Shown here in pieces: positions 49,358 through 60,000 of a stretch of DNA of 60,000 nucleotides. The stretch is taken from contig NC_088295.1 in the NCBI RefSeq assembly GCF_032854445.1, forward strand, positions 33,948,510 to 34,008,509, in the 5' to 3' direction. Below the pieces are notes generated by a model. That model did not search any database. It was not told the origin of the DNA and saw only the letters and a program-made list of their open reading frames with translations. A program made the position numbers and the translations under genes. Numbering within the stretch: position 1 is the first letter of the stretch; every line of letters begins with the position of its first letter. The stretch comes from Liolophura sinensis (taxonomy: Eukaryota; Mollusca; Polyplacophora; Chitonida; Chitonidae).

Positions 49358-49366
49358 CTATATATA
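49358..49366 (-). promoter_or_regulatory. TATA-like box upstream of the GT31 gene
   Basis: TATATATAG on the minus strand, about 440 bases before the ATG, would place transcription start near 49335. The surrounding sequence is locally GC-rich, which fits a promoter, but there is no further support. Confidence 0.3.
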
Positions 49367-52198
49367 CACCATGAAGCGGTTGACTGTCAGCGACTTAAAA
49401 CAGATTCGCTCTGCCGCGACTGGATAGAGATGTTATAACAGAAGAGTATATGTGGTCCGTTGCCTCTGATCGACTGACTTGACTAGAGCAGCAATAAGCG
49501 TTTGTTGCTGTTACCCCTTCTCTGTACGCCTAACTGATTCGTCTGGGGCTAGAATCGATCCCTTTTATACTATCCCTGCTAGCGAACTGGTCCGTCCTTA
49601 GATACAAGTGATACAGAGAAACTATCTGCAGAAGTGGCATCATTCCCATCCTTACCCTGCTGTATAGGCATCCACACATCGATTCCGCCGTCGTGACCAC
49701 TTACACGACATCACGCCTGATCAAAGCAGCTAATGACCATACCGTCTCTGACCTAGAATATACATGTAAATGATCGCATACATCAACTAGTTTTGGGAAT
49801 GAACGAGGATGGAGGGATAATTTTGTCACCTTCTATCATGGGATGTGATTGGCACATATATTATACAGGACAGCAGCGTGGCTAGAAATGGCATAAAACA
49901 CCAAACGTTAGTGCCTGTATATATTTATTAAATTGGTTTCTATATACCATTCTCAGTGATATCACATATTTCTAAGTGGTTGGGTTTACGAGCGGTATAT
50001 CCGTACAGAGCCATGCATGTTAAAACGCCTGTCGAGAAGTAAGCTGACACCGTCCAAGTTTGGGTGTATTCGAAAAGCTCGACCTTGTGCTTGTGACCTT
50101 CAGGGTGAGTCCTCTTAGTCAATGACACATTCCGTATCGCTTTCCATTTTAGCGGCTATAGCTGAAGAGAACGAACCATCGTTTTGCTCTGATGGGTTTG
50201 TTAAACGTTAGATTGGACTTTTGTGGTTTCACTGTGAACTTTCGTGGTTTCCAAACTACCTGGGATTAATTCTAAAGACTCAGATCACCATCAATAGCAC
50301 TGATAAGCACATCCAAATAATCCCCATAAACTAAGACTAGCGTGTATAATCTCGAACTAATCTGGGTCTAAACTAAGGTCAACCTCAAAGTACTGAAGTA
50401 TTGCTTCATATCACGGTGCTCGTCTTTGAAGACTGTGGCAATGCAGGTAAATGCCCAGACGTCACCACATGAAGCCATTATCTAAGAAAGTGAACTATTT
50501 TGTCTGTTATCCGCTTTATCATTACCCACAGACGAACAGTACGTTATGAAATCTAGGAAATACCTCGGGTGGTCATGATTATACAGGAAGAATATGTCAA
50601 ATATGACCACAGGGGCTGTATTCGTTTCTTAACAGTAATGGTTGTTATGCCCTAGTTAAGTACCTCACCATCTGACATTCATACCTTCACATGTACTTCG
50701 TCCATAAGCATACTGAATCTTTAAACAAATGATCGGAAGAAGATAGCTTGACTAAGTATTGTTGGTATAATAAAATAGCAGCTTCCTGTCAGAGATTACT
50801 GATTCAATACACAGTGATTTTTGCATCCTATATCTGTGTGATGACTTTTGTGACGTTTGAAAACAGAGAATCAGAGAATGGGAATCAGCATTCAGGGCTC
50901 AAACTTCGCCTGTGTTCGGATAAAACTTTGCTTATTCTGTCCATTGCACCAACTATTCTAAATCCAAACCCTCATCTGTCGACAATCGATAGGCGTCACT
51001 TATTTTAACATTACCGTACATGGTATAGGGTTAGGGCAGTGTTGGCTTAGTGCCTATTACAGGACATGTAATCTCCGGCATTCAGATACGGCGAATCCTA
51101 ATCAGTCAGAGCAAACCATAAACTATTTACAGTTGTTCTTATAAATGATTTTCATGGAGACGATTTTAATTTAAGCTGTTTTTTCACAAAATGTTGTTAA
51201 AAGTATACATATTTAAAAAAAAAGACTTCCATATACATAATAGAAAACTAGAAGTCTGGCCATAATTAATACGACGACGAGAAAACTATTTTAATCGCCT
51301 AACACATGGCCTGAACTCTTTCTAAATATAATGAATAGGATTATTGTCGTTAATATTGATTTCAGTTCATCTTATTCACTCAAACCGCCTGGGGTGGCAC
51401 AAGATGATAAATGCATGTTTCCATAGATGACGTGGATAACAATGGAAATGGCGCCATGCAAATGCCTCACATCTTCCGTCGTTTAAGAACTATTAATAAT
51501 TTCAATCTGCTCGAAACCTTGCTAACTTAGTAGTCTAAAATGTTGTATTCTAGCTCCTGCTTCCAACATCAAATAACTTCGGCCACGAGTTCTTGGAATT
51601 CATATTATCATTTCCAGGCACTATGGTTTCCACTAGGAAATTTGCCAGTCGGTGAAGGCCACCGAAGGGGGCACCCATATGTGGATGATCCAAGGCAAAA
51701 AGATTAATGGCAAAGGGCAGTAAATTTAGAGAAATATATAAGGTTTTCCGTCAGCTATTCGAATTCAACAGGTAGAGAAGTAAAATTTAGTTTACATACG
51801 TCGGGACTGGCACATACTCTCTGCCATTCTAGAATAATAACCATTACTATTATATTTTCACACTAATAAGAACGAAAGGTGTATCTTTTATTCTCCTCGA
51901 TTCGGCAGTTATAGTTTCGTTACTATGGTGACTTCACCGTAATTAAGTTTCCTAACATTTAAATTTATTTCTGGCGTTTCGCTATTCTTTTAGACATCGA
52001 TTTTCAAGCTATCACCAACTGGCGTCAATACATATAGGTAAGTTAATTAATTTTGCCACATATATTAATTAAAATGTAATACATGTTGAGCATTACCATG
52101 TAATGTCTGTTAAAGGCAATCACACATGAATCTATCTATTTCTGCTTGTCAAGTGGCATTGTGTTGTGAGAATAAAGCTGTCATCGTGTGCACATCCG
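49367..52198. other. Non-coding, about 2.8 kb, nothing recognised
   Basis: No supportable gene or repeat. A frame at 50748-51008 lacks an ATG start and shows no motif. Confidence 0.5.
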
Positions 52199-52483
52199 GG
52201 TTGTCCACACAGGTTAATATCTCTGATATGGCTATCGCCACAAATCACGGTAATCGATGGACTACGTAAAAGTCGTCAATGTTGTACCTTTATATCATCA
52301 TCAATAACAGGCGGTTGGACTGAGTGAGAAGCCGTGTGCTGGCCCTGATTACCGCCAGGGGGCGCTAGGTAATTGTCCATTAGTCACGGTATATCAGTCG
52401 GTATAATGACAACTCTGTCCGGTTTCGCTCGAGCTCTGTCCTGAGGCTTCGTGGTGTGGTTGTAAAACATGTCTATTGCTGTT
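52199..52483 (+). repeat. Dispersed repeat carrying a CTCF-like site, copy 2 (inverted)
   Basis: Inverted relative to 19442-19720, about 32.5 kb away. All the landmarks listed for copy 1 are found here in reverse complement and in the same order, with scattered substitutions and small indels. Confidence 0.8.
52352..52366 (+). promoter_or_regulatory. CTCF-consensus-like site
   Basis: CCGCCAGGGGGCGCT on the plus strand, differing from the copy 1 site by one base. With the copy 1 site on the minus strand the two point away from each other. Confidence 0.5.
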
Positions 52484-52759
52484 CAATACTCCCTCAATCA
52501 ATATCAGGCCAGTGCGGTTTGTGTTCACAGCAACCTTACTGACGGAGATGTTTGAATGGTGGTCTGTGGATTTATAAATGTGCTGTCAGTTCTCACACAA
52601 CCTCTCTACTTTTATTATTACCAACGGAAATGATCCGAGTATCTAGGAAGCAAGGCCTACTTTGGTTTCCATAGCTCACATATTAAGACCTATTATTTTC
52701 AGGTTATAAAGAAAGCCGCTATAGTCTGTTAGTAGACGTACAAAACATGATAAACAATA
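52484..52759. other. Non-coding spacer
   Basis: Nothing recognised. Confidence 0.4.
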
Positions 52760-53195
52760 CTTTTATCCTCACAGTTCAAGGTAGGCCTATAATAGGCCAC
52801 AGTGATTGTTCTGAATAAGAAAATACACAAAAACAATTGGATAGAATTTGAAAGTGATTGTGTTTATGGAGATGAATGTATTTCTTAATTGAAACACGAG
52901 AACCGGAATACTCGGTGGGTGTATTGGACGATCGTTCTCCATATCCGTATATTTTTGTGATTGTTTGGTAATTTAAATGAAAGAACCAACAATGGAATAA
53001 ATAAATAAATCCATAATTAATGAAAGACACGCAGATCAGATCTATCAACCGCTCACTGTGTAAAAGGATCGGAGAACATTTATATAAAGCTCTGTTAGGG
53101 AGGAAAAAAAACATCCATTTTCTTCAGAGTCTTTCAGATCAATGTGAAATATGCGCCCGTATGAGCAAGGACACTCCCCCTTAGATAAGCAATAC
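52760..53195 (+). repeat. Dispersed repeat R4, copy 1
   Basis: Aligns in the same orientation with 59659-60000. Shared blocks are ttttatcctcac, ccacagtga-tgttctgaat, gttctc-tccgtatatt, caacaatg-aataaataaat, gatctatcaac, cactgtgtg, and a 27-base identity at 53134-53160 / 59940-59966 ending in atatgcgcccgt. Copy 1 has about 100 extra bases (52825-52925). The internal AAATAAATAAAT run suggests a SINE-like or composite element. Confidence 0.75.
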
Positions 53196-53416
53196 GACAC
53201 AGGTAAGACATAATGTCCACAGCTTTCCCCTATTGGAGTATTGGATGTGTTCTCCCAGAAGGTTACTTCTCGCAACAGTAGTTGATGGACAGCCCATATG
53301 ACTTTTGAGTTGCATGTCCGTTCAGATCAAGACGAGCTGGGAGTGAATCAAGATAGCGGACGGCTATCCTGAGTGAGTAAAGACTTAAGTGTTACTTTCA
53401 AACAGCGGAAAGGAAA
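53196..53416. other. Non-coding spacer
   Basis: Nothing recognised. Confidence 0.4.
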
Positions 53417-53433
53417 ACCAAATGGAATAAATA

Positions 53434-53569
53434 TTTATTTATTTGATTTATTTTTTTACGCCGTACTCAAGAATATTTCACTTATACGACGGCGGCCAGC
53501 ATTATGGTGGGAGGAAACCGGCCAGAGCCCGGGGGCACAACCATCCGCAGGTTGTTGACAGATTTTCCC
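53434..53569 (-). repeat. SINE family 1, 5'-truncated, with target-site duplication
   Basis: Reverse copy with a T-rich tail, tttacgccgtactcaagaat, cggcggccagcattatggtg, gaggaaaccggccagag and ccatccgcaggttg; the head is absent. Flanks ACCAAATGGAATAAATA (53417-53433) and ACCAAATGGTATAAATA (53570-53586) form a 17-bp duplication with one mismatch. Confidence 0.9.
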
Positions 53570-53586
53570 ACCAAATGGTATAAATA

Positions 53587-56220
53587 GAAACTAAATATAA
53601 CTCTGGTACCGATCGTTCTGGATTTATGAATTTTCACATCACCGAGGCACTGTCCAGGCATGTCATATATCGGTGAAACGTTCAGAGCGTGACAGTAGTG
53701 TATAGCTATTAGTGTGAGTGGGATTTGATGAGCCGTCATTTACACCAGTTACTCTGTCAGACCAGCGGTATCAAATCTCCACGTGACGAAAGGCCCAAGG
53801 AATTGGTCTAACCTCAAAATACTCCAGCTTTTCGAGGGCCAGCACTTTGACCAAGAACGCTTTTCGGTAAGTGTTTACTTTAAAAAAGAAATCCCTAGTT
53901 ACTCGACCTTATGTTGGAGGGTTTGTTTGATGTTCTGTGTCTGGAGCTCAACGAGCACATTACGCCACCACTCTCTCTGGATTCTACTGGAACCATTTTC
54001 CTGCCAGCCTTTCGGTAAGTACTTTTCACCAGAGTCTTGAAGAACAATATTGTGTACGTCTTTGAGCAAAGTAAACATGACGTACAACAGATTTTAATAA
54101 CTTGTAGTTGAGGTACTAGACCTTTAATGGAAAAGTAAACGGAGACGTCGGTTCGGGAATCAACAATGCACGATTCCTCTGCTTCCATGGCGTTGCCTTG
54201 CGTGATCTTATATGAAGTTCGCTGGAAACCGCTTGTCTTCCACCAGTTTAACGCCTGTCAAAACTGAACTAAGTGAGCAAGTAACTTGCAAAAGATTTCC
54301 CCTACCTATAGCACTGGCCCCATCATATGAATGGACAAAACCCCTTCAGTTACCAGGGTATAAAATACAGGGAAAAAAGGCCTTTACTATATGCCTTTGT
54401 GCGATAGGAATATAGAAAGTGTCAAATTGTAAACTGTACTTGCTTCTTGTTCAATGCAGTACAATTCCTATTCCAAAAATTACATAAAATCACAATTTGT
54501 ATGTAAAACATATACTGAATATTTGTTAGCAGTGTGAAAAGGACAAGTGTATAACATATAACTTACGTGTACCTTGTAGTCCAATCCTCAGTCAAATACA
54601 TGAACTGCAGCAACTTGTGGTAAAGACTGCTCTGTATGTCTGATACATTGTGAATGTTGCACGTGCTGACGCATAAAAGCTTTAGCATATTTTATGCAGC
54701 CTTTACCAAAACAGTTAGTGGTAACTTGTAGAAAGTTTTTACCGTATTTTTGGATACAGATTCATAAACTAACGTGTCAAGGATAATCCATCAAAACGTT
54801 CTGACGATCTTTGTCATAGTTATATGTAATTCACCTTAATCAAGGTCTGAGGAAATAAAAGCGTCGATGTAAATTACACCAGTATGGCGCGACTGAGTTA
54901 TATATATGAGTATTCGAACCGGAAACTAATCACGGAATACGAGTTTGAAATTTGACTTGCCTAGAATTTGCCTGGTGACTGTCTCTGTCTTCAATATTGC
55001 CAGTTTTAAAAACTGTTTTTAAAAATTTACTGTTTAGTTCTTGTATATTCCTTTGAGAAATGGTATTTTCGGTTGATTTTGAAAAATGGTTTATATGGAT
55101 CGATTATCGACTTGGAAAATTCTACAGATATGTATTCAAGTGTCGGACTTGACGCTCAAATCTGTATCAGTGGTCACTTTTGTAAATCTTACTCTGTGCT
55201 TCCACTCACAGATTTACTGTAAATTTATTTATTTGTGCACCTCGCATTGTTTCTGAAACGTTTATGTCTCACCAGTTAAAGCTTTCATCAAACTCACAAT
55301 CAAACATCACTTGAAAAAAAATTTAAAAAATGAATTTCACCCCTGAACGTTTTTTAGACCTTGACAATAACTCTACTATTCTTTAAAAGCTTTATGGTGC
55401 AAGAATCAAATTCTCTTTACAAGACAAAACATTTTGGGTCATTTGACTCTTGAAGAGGGAAGATATTGTGAAGCCATCAATCTTCACCTAAGTGCATGTC
55501 ACTGGACCCACATTAACATACAGTACGAGATAACGATCAATGTAAAAAAGCACAGGCATGTCAAAATGTTATTTGGGAGACAACGTTACCATTGTCCATC
55601 AGCGTAATAGACCCTTGAATCTTCTCCGCCAGTCTAATAACATCAAATACATTAAAAACGTTAGAGCTGTGAATATCAGTTTACCCTAACCGACTCCCTT
55701 TATTTCAGGGGTGTTTAACATTGTTCTCGCAGTGATTTACAATTGATGTGCAATTAACAAAAAGCCCAAACGACGGTAAATGAGTATATATTGTAAATTT
55801 CCTGTCTTCACAGCTTCATCTACCAAGAAATCTCACAACGCTGGATAAATCAATATCCTTGCGTATGGCGTCACAAGTGTTTTAATTTATGAGAAATAAA
55901 TAAACTTGTTGATTTAATGATGGGTAAAATTAAATTCCCTTCCACAAAATTATGTTACATCAACAAAATCAGAATTTTAAGTTGATGATGATACATGTAT
56001 ATTTCAAAATCACAGGAATATAATTAATTAGAAAATCATGCAAGCTCTTTTCAGTCACACGTTTATCTGTTAAACACTTGGAAAACAAAATAAAGATTTA
56101 GTCATTACAACATATATTCTTGTTTGGTAGTGTCACCATGCCGTTAGAGCCGGTGACATTGGGTGGAATTGAACTTTATTAATGTTGTATATATGACGAA
56201 AGATTTAGATTAGCCGTTCC
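53587..56220. other. Non-coding, about 2.6 kb, nothing recognised
   Basis: No supportable gene or repeat. Confidence 0.5.
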
Positions 56221-56424
56221 TTAGTTAGATGGTACTTTTTAATCACATAGTTATATGGTATTTTTTTTTTAGAGGGTGCTTTTTATCACGTAGTTAGATG
56301 GTACTTTTTATCATGTAGTTAGATGGTACTTTTTTATCACGTAGATAGATGGTACTTCTTTATCACGTAGATAGATGGTATTTTTTTATCACGTAGTTAG
56401 ATGGTACACTTTTTTATCACATAG
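56221..56424. repeat. Minisatellite, about 26-bp unit, 7-8 copies
   Basis: The unit is tagttagatggtac followed by a run of T and atcacg. Copies differ mainly in the length of the T run (4 to about 10) and in tagttag versus tagatag. Confidence 0.9.
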
Positions 56425-57516
56425 CCTCCCAAAGATTAGATGTGACGTGAGTTAATCTGTTATTTCTGTTAATACGTCTATTTGATTGTATATTTTATAA
56501 CTGTAAACTAAAGGAATTTTTTTACTTTGGTCGCGATTATTCTGAAAAAATGGCTTTGCCTTTGTTTGTCGCTTATTCTTACACGCCTGGCAGTGCTCTC
56601 ATTACATTCTGATCAGTTGGTTCCGTTGCGCTATTGAGAAAATGTCAGCGTGTTATCAGCATCTGTCCTTGATAGACTCCTTGATTTGACAAGAAACGTT
56701 GTTGTTGTGTGAACAATGCTATCATTGTAAATGACAGACTACCTTCTCACTCCTATAACTCTCAACCTAGAAAAAAAAGCACCCTTCCCCTGGTGAAGTA
56801 GCCCACAGGGATACATTCAGAGACCAGCCAACAAAGCTGCTGGGAAGTGTCTACCAATACCCCAGTCATTTTCTGTATTGGAAATTCACTGGCTCCAGAC
56901 AGATGAGGCCATTCGTATGAATTCGTCATGAATTTACACACGGAAAAGACTCCACTACAAATTGCAGTTTATTGATGCATGGTTCTGGCGCGCTTTTCTT
57001 ATCATTCCAAACCCTCTCGCCTCAAGCTCAAGAGCCACGTAGACAGTTGTAAGTATGAAATTATGTCTGAGACACACGCATTCACCTGAGTGTTTCGTGC
57101 AGACAAATCCCCATTCACGCCAGCCATGGACTATGTATTAGCTAGTCATCCTTTGAAAAAGGATAATCTTGCCACCAGGGCTGTCACTAGTAAAACTTAG
57201 AAAGTCAAGTGAGCGAAGAGTCAGATTAGGAATTTTTACCACGTTTTGTGTGAGAAGTAGCTAACTTCTCTAACATAAGATATTTCGTAGAATGGTAACA
57301 ATCATCGCATGTTTCAAATGTTCACATCCAGGCCACATAGACGTAAGTGTCTTCAAGCAGCGCAGTAAACAGTGGTAACCCTTGTATGTAGCGGAACAGA
57401 AAATGGCTTTGTTGCTTTGAAATCAATGTTTCAGTCAACGGCGAAACAATTAACTAAAATGATGAAATGTTGCCAATTCAATCTGTTTGAGGAATAGTAG
57501 TATGGAGAGTAGGGAA
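56425..57516. other. Non-coding spacer
   Basis: About 1.1 kb, nothing recognised. Confidence 0.5.
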
Positions 57517-58022
57517 ATCTCAAGTAGATATGTCCTTACATGATGTGTTCTGGTTCTTGAATGTTTGAGCCGTTAAGAATCCATAAGTCTCAAGTAGATA
57601 TGTCCTTACATGATGTGTTCTGGTTCTTGAGTGTTTGAGCCGTTAAGAATCCATAAGTCTCAAGTAGATATGTCCTTACATGATGTGTTCTGGTTCTTGA
57701 GTGTGTTTGAGCCGTTAAGAATCCATAAGTCTCAAGTAGATATGTCCTTACATGATGTGTTCTGGTTCTTGAGTGTTTGAGCCGCTAAGAATCCATAAGT
57801 CTCAAGTAGATATGTCCTTACATGATGTGGTCTGGTTCTTGAGTGTTTGAGCCGTTAAGAATCCATAAGTCTTAAGTAGATATGTCCTTACATGATGTAA
57901 GGACATGATGTGTTCTGGTTCTTTGAGTGTTTGAGCCGTTAAGAATCCATAAGTCTCAAGTAGATATGTCCTTACATGATGTTTTCTGGTTCTTGAGTGT
58001 TTGAACCGTTAAGAATCCATAA
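57517..58022. repeat. Minisatellite, 70-bp unit, seven copies
   Basis: Seven nearly identical units (ctcaagtagatatgtcctta, ...tctggttcttgagtgtttga, ...gccgttaagaatccataagt). Copy 3 has a 2-base insertion. Copy 6 has an extra 12-13 bases that create a perfect palindrome at 57884-57904. High identity indicates recent expansion or homogenisation. Confidence 0.97.
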
Positions 58023-58404
58023 AGTGTTGATTTCCGAATACATGGAAATTTCGGCGGTTATTTGTGGCGTATTCGGCTTGTAATAGACTGATAGTAGCAA
58101 TGATTGCAAGTAAACATAATATTGTTGATACCTGTGTCCGACCCGTGTGCAGCGCTCACATTTGTAATTCTATGCCGGCTCTGGCATCTTTGCAAACTTA
58201 AATTATTACAGACAGAACAAGTGCTTAACTTTCGCTTTCTTTCATAGCAAATTTAAATTATTTTCATCAGTGACAAAACAAAACACATTGTCAGAAAAAG
58301 AAGTAGGATACTTGGTTTAGGGTTTGTTACCCTCATTCTAACGGAGCTATTATTATACTTATATTCCTATAGACACTGTGTCTCATGCTATCTAGAGAAA
58401 CACC
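58023..58404. other. Non-coding spacer
   Basis: Nothing recognised. Confidence 0.4.
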
Positions 58405-58515
58405 CGCTGTCGCCCCCACGTCTAACTTATCCATCTTATGGTAATGAGAAACCCTCCTGATAGTCAACTCTTAGGTTCGGGGTAATTTGGCCACTTTCTA
58501 TGACACTGGGCAGAA
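58405..58515 (-). repeat. Dispersed repeat R3, minus-strand copy
   Basis: The reverse complement aligns with R3 in duplicate A and at 34 kb: gtggccaaattaccccgaac, aggagggtttctcatta, gatggataagttagacgt. Confidence 0.6.
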
Positions 58516-59658
58516 AGGCAGCAAATAATTTGATATGAAGTGCTGGAACCAGTCCCTCAGCATGACATGTAATGACATCTTGACACCTACACAATCTTGA
58601 AAGGCTTCTCAGATTTGCAGACAAATTGGTAGAATTTTTTTTTTGGAAGGATGCTGATAATAAAATGATTATTGAACACCAGAGTTGCCATATGTCTTAT
58701 AGATTTTTTTTACTTATACCACTGGGGAAGAAAGTACCAATATAATCTAGAAGTGTCATTTATGAGAAATGATTCTGTACTACGTGGTGAGCTTATGGTG
58801 AGTAGTTGCGAAGTGTATAGATGCCTTGAAAGTCATAACTGTGCAAAATATATCGTATCTTCCTGAACATGATTAAAGACGAGAACATAGCATATTCTTT
58901 ATCAAAAGATACAACTAGTCTGGGTCATCATAAAATGTGAACCGCAGCGTTTATTGAAAAACGTCTGTCACAATATTACTATAACCGCTGTTGGCTGATC
59001 GCACACAAATGGAAGAAAACATTTCACTGATTTTCACGTTTTATTTGTTTAAAGAATTCTAACAATTAATCAAGAGAAATCTTAAACCGATTTTCAGGGG
59101 ACAAATTAAATTGACTTTCCTCGTAGCTTTTAAAGGTGAATAGCACAAGAATACCTCTTTTTTACAATAAACGATTGCGTGCCATTACATGATTCATTTA
59201 TATTCAAATTTACTCTCTTGAGCCCCAAAGTCCTGCTATAGGTAGAGTGAAAGGTTTTGTTATTGATTCACGCTACTTTCATTGATATTATGTCAGGTAG
59301 CTTCTTTATGATGTAATTAGGTCACAAGCATTCACGGTTTCGATGGAAAAAATGGGGTTTAGTAAAGTTTTACCAAATGTTACGCGCTTGTGTTCAAATT
59401 ATACCGATCCAGAGGAAATATATCTAGGAAATAAATACAGGAAACATTTCATTTGGAGTTCTAAAGTTAGTGGAATATATCCTAACAAAACGATGAAGTG
59501 CAAGGATGATTTATATAATTTCACCTTTTTTTAAATAAGTAAACAGCTGCTAATCTTTATAAGGCAAGTCAATGAAGGTCAAATAATAGTCCAGCACGAC
59601 TGACCGAAACGCCCCGCGATTTTACTGCCTGTTTCTAAACATACATGCATTGCCAAAA
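58516..59658. other. Non-coding; one unassigned ATG frame
   Basis: A 63-codon ATG frame at 59343-59534 has no recognisable motif and no support as a gene. Otherwise nothing recognised. Confidence 0.4.
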
Positions 59659-60000
59659 TTTTATCCTCACCGTGCAGGGTGGGCATATAATAGTCCACAG
59701 TGACTGTTCTGAATTAGAGAATAGAATCGTTCTCTCTGTCCGTATATTGTTTTGATTGTTTGCTAATTCAAATAAAAGAATCAACAATGAAATAAATAAA
59801 TAAATCCATGAAGAAATGAACGACCCGCGGATAAGATCTATCAACAATTCACTGTGTGAGAGGATTGAAGAAATGTTCTTCAATTCTAAGGCATAAAGCT
59901 CCATTAAAGAGAAAAAACACCCATTTTCTTGAGAATCTGTCAGATCAATGTGAAATATGCGCCCGTTTGAGCAAGGATACTTCCTCGTAGATAAGCTATA
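59659..60000 (+). repeat. Dispersed repeat R4, copy 2, runs off the window
   Basis: Counterpart of 52760-53195, lacking its central 100-base segment. Similarity continues to the last base of the window (agataagctata against agataagcaata), so the element may extend beyond 60000. Confidence 0.75.

Noticed and set aside
59343-59534. A 63-codon ATG frame
   Set aside because: No motif, no homologue recognised, and no promoter or polyadenylation signal linked to it.

Overview
This window is eukaryotic, gene-poor, AT-rich animal DNA, most likely from a mollusc (bivalve or gastropod). The evidence is the repeat content. There are many copies of a tRNA-derived SINE whose 3' end reads like ...GTACGGCGTAAAACACC... 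followed by a TAAATAAATAAA tail. There is also a second tRNA-headed SINE type whose core ends in ACGTTAAACCCCAA-CACTCACTC. I know both from memory of molluscan sequence; no search was run. No operons, Shine-Dalgarno sites, phage or CRISPR features are present.

Only one protein-coding gene is clear: an intronless, minus-strand beta-1,3-galactosyltransferase-like gene of glycosyltransferase family 31 (47834-48916). Its real start is an ATG at 48916; the reading frame is open a little further upstream only through a GTG codon, with a stop just beyond. Weak coding candidates are a small secreted-type frame at 6712-6915, its possible frameshifted counterpart at 13353-13677, and an exon-like frame at 23077-23386. 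A TATA box followed by a strong splice donor at 32.2-32.5 kb looks like a promoter plus first exon with no long reading frame.

Layout. 0-6.1 kb: repeats R1 and R2, SINE copies and a 21-bp minisatellite. 6.1-16.0 kb: a diverged direct tandem duplication (copy A about 6143-10265, copy B about 10633-15967). Copy A alone carries an (AT)n tract and a block with three perfect three-unit heat-shock elements just upstream of a TATA box. 16-32 kb: mostly featureless, with degenerate tandem repeats, SINEs and a 280-bp repeat containing a CTCF-like site at 19.5 kb. 32-45 kb: the candidate promoter, SINEs and a repeat (R3) shared with the tandem duplication. 45.5-46.3 kb: a large 34-bp minisatellite. 47.8-49.4 kb: the glycosyltransferase and its upstream region. 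52.2-60 kb: the inverted partner of the CTCF-site repeat, a 0.35-0.43 kb repeat present twice (R4), and 26-bp and 70-bp minisatellites.

I did not find a convincing new multi-gene system. The most interesting leads are the heat-shock-element block private to one duplicate, the inverted pair of repeats carrying CTCF-consensus sites, the SINE-dated tandem duplication, and a palindrome-forming insertion in the 70-bp minisatellite.
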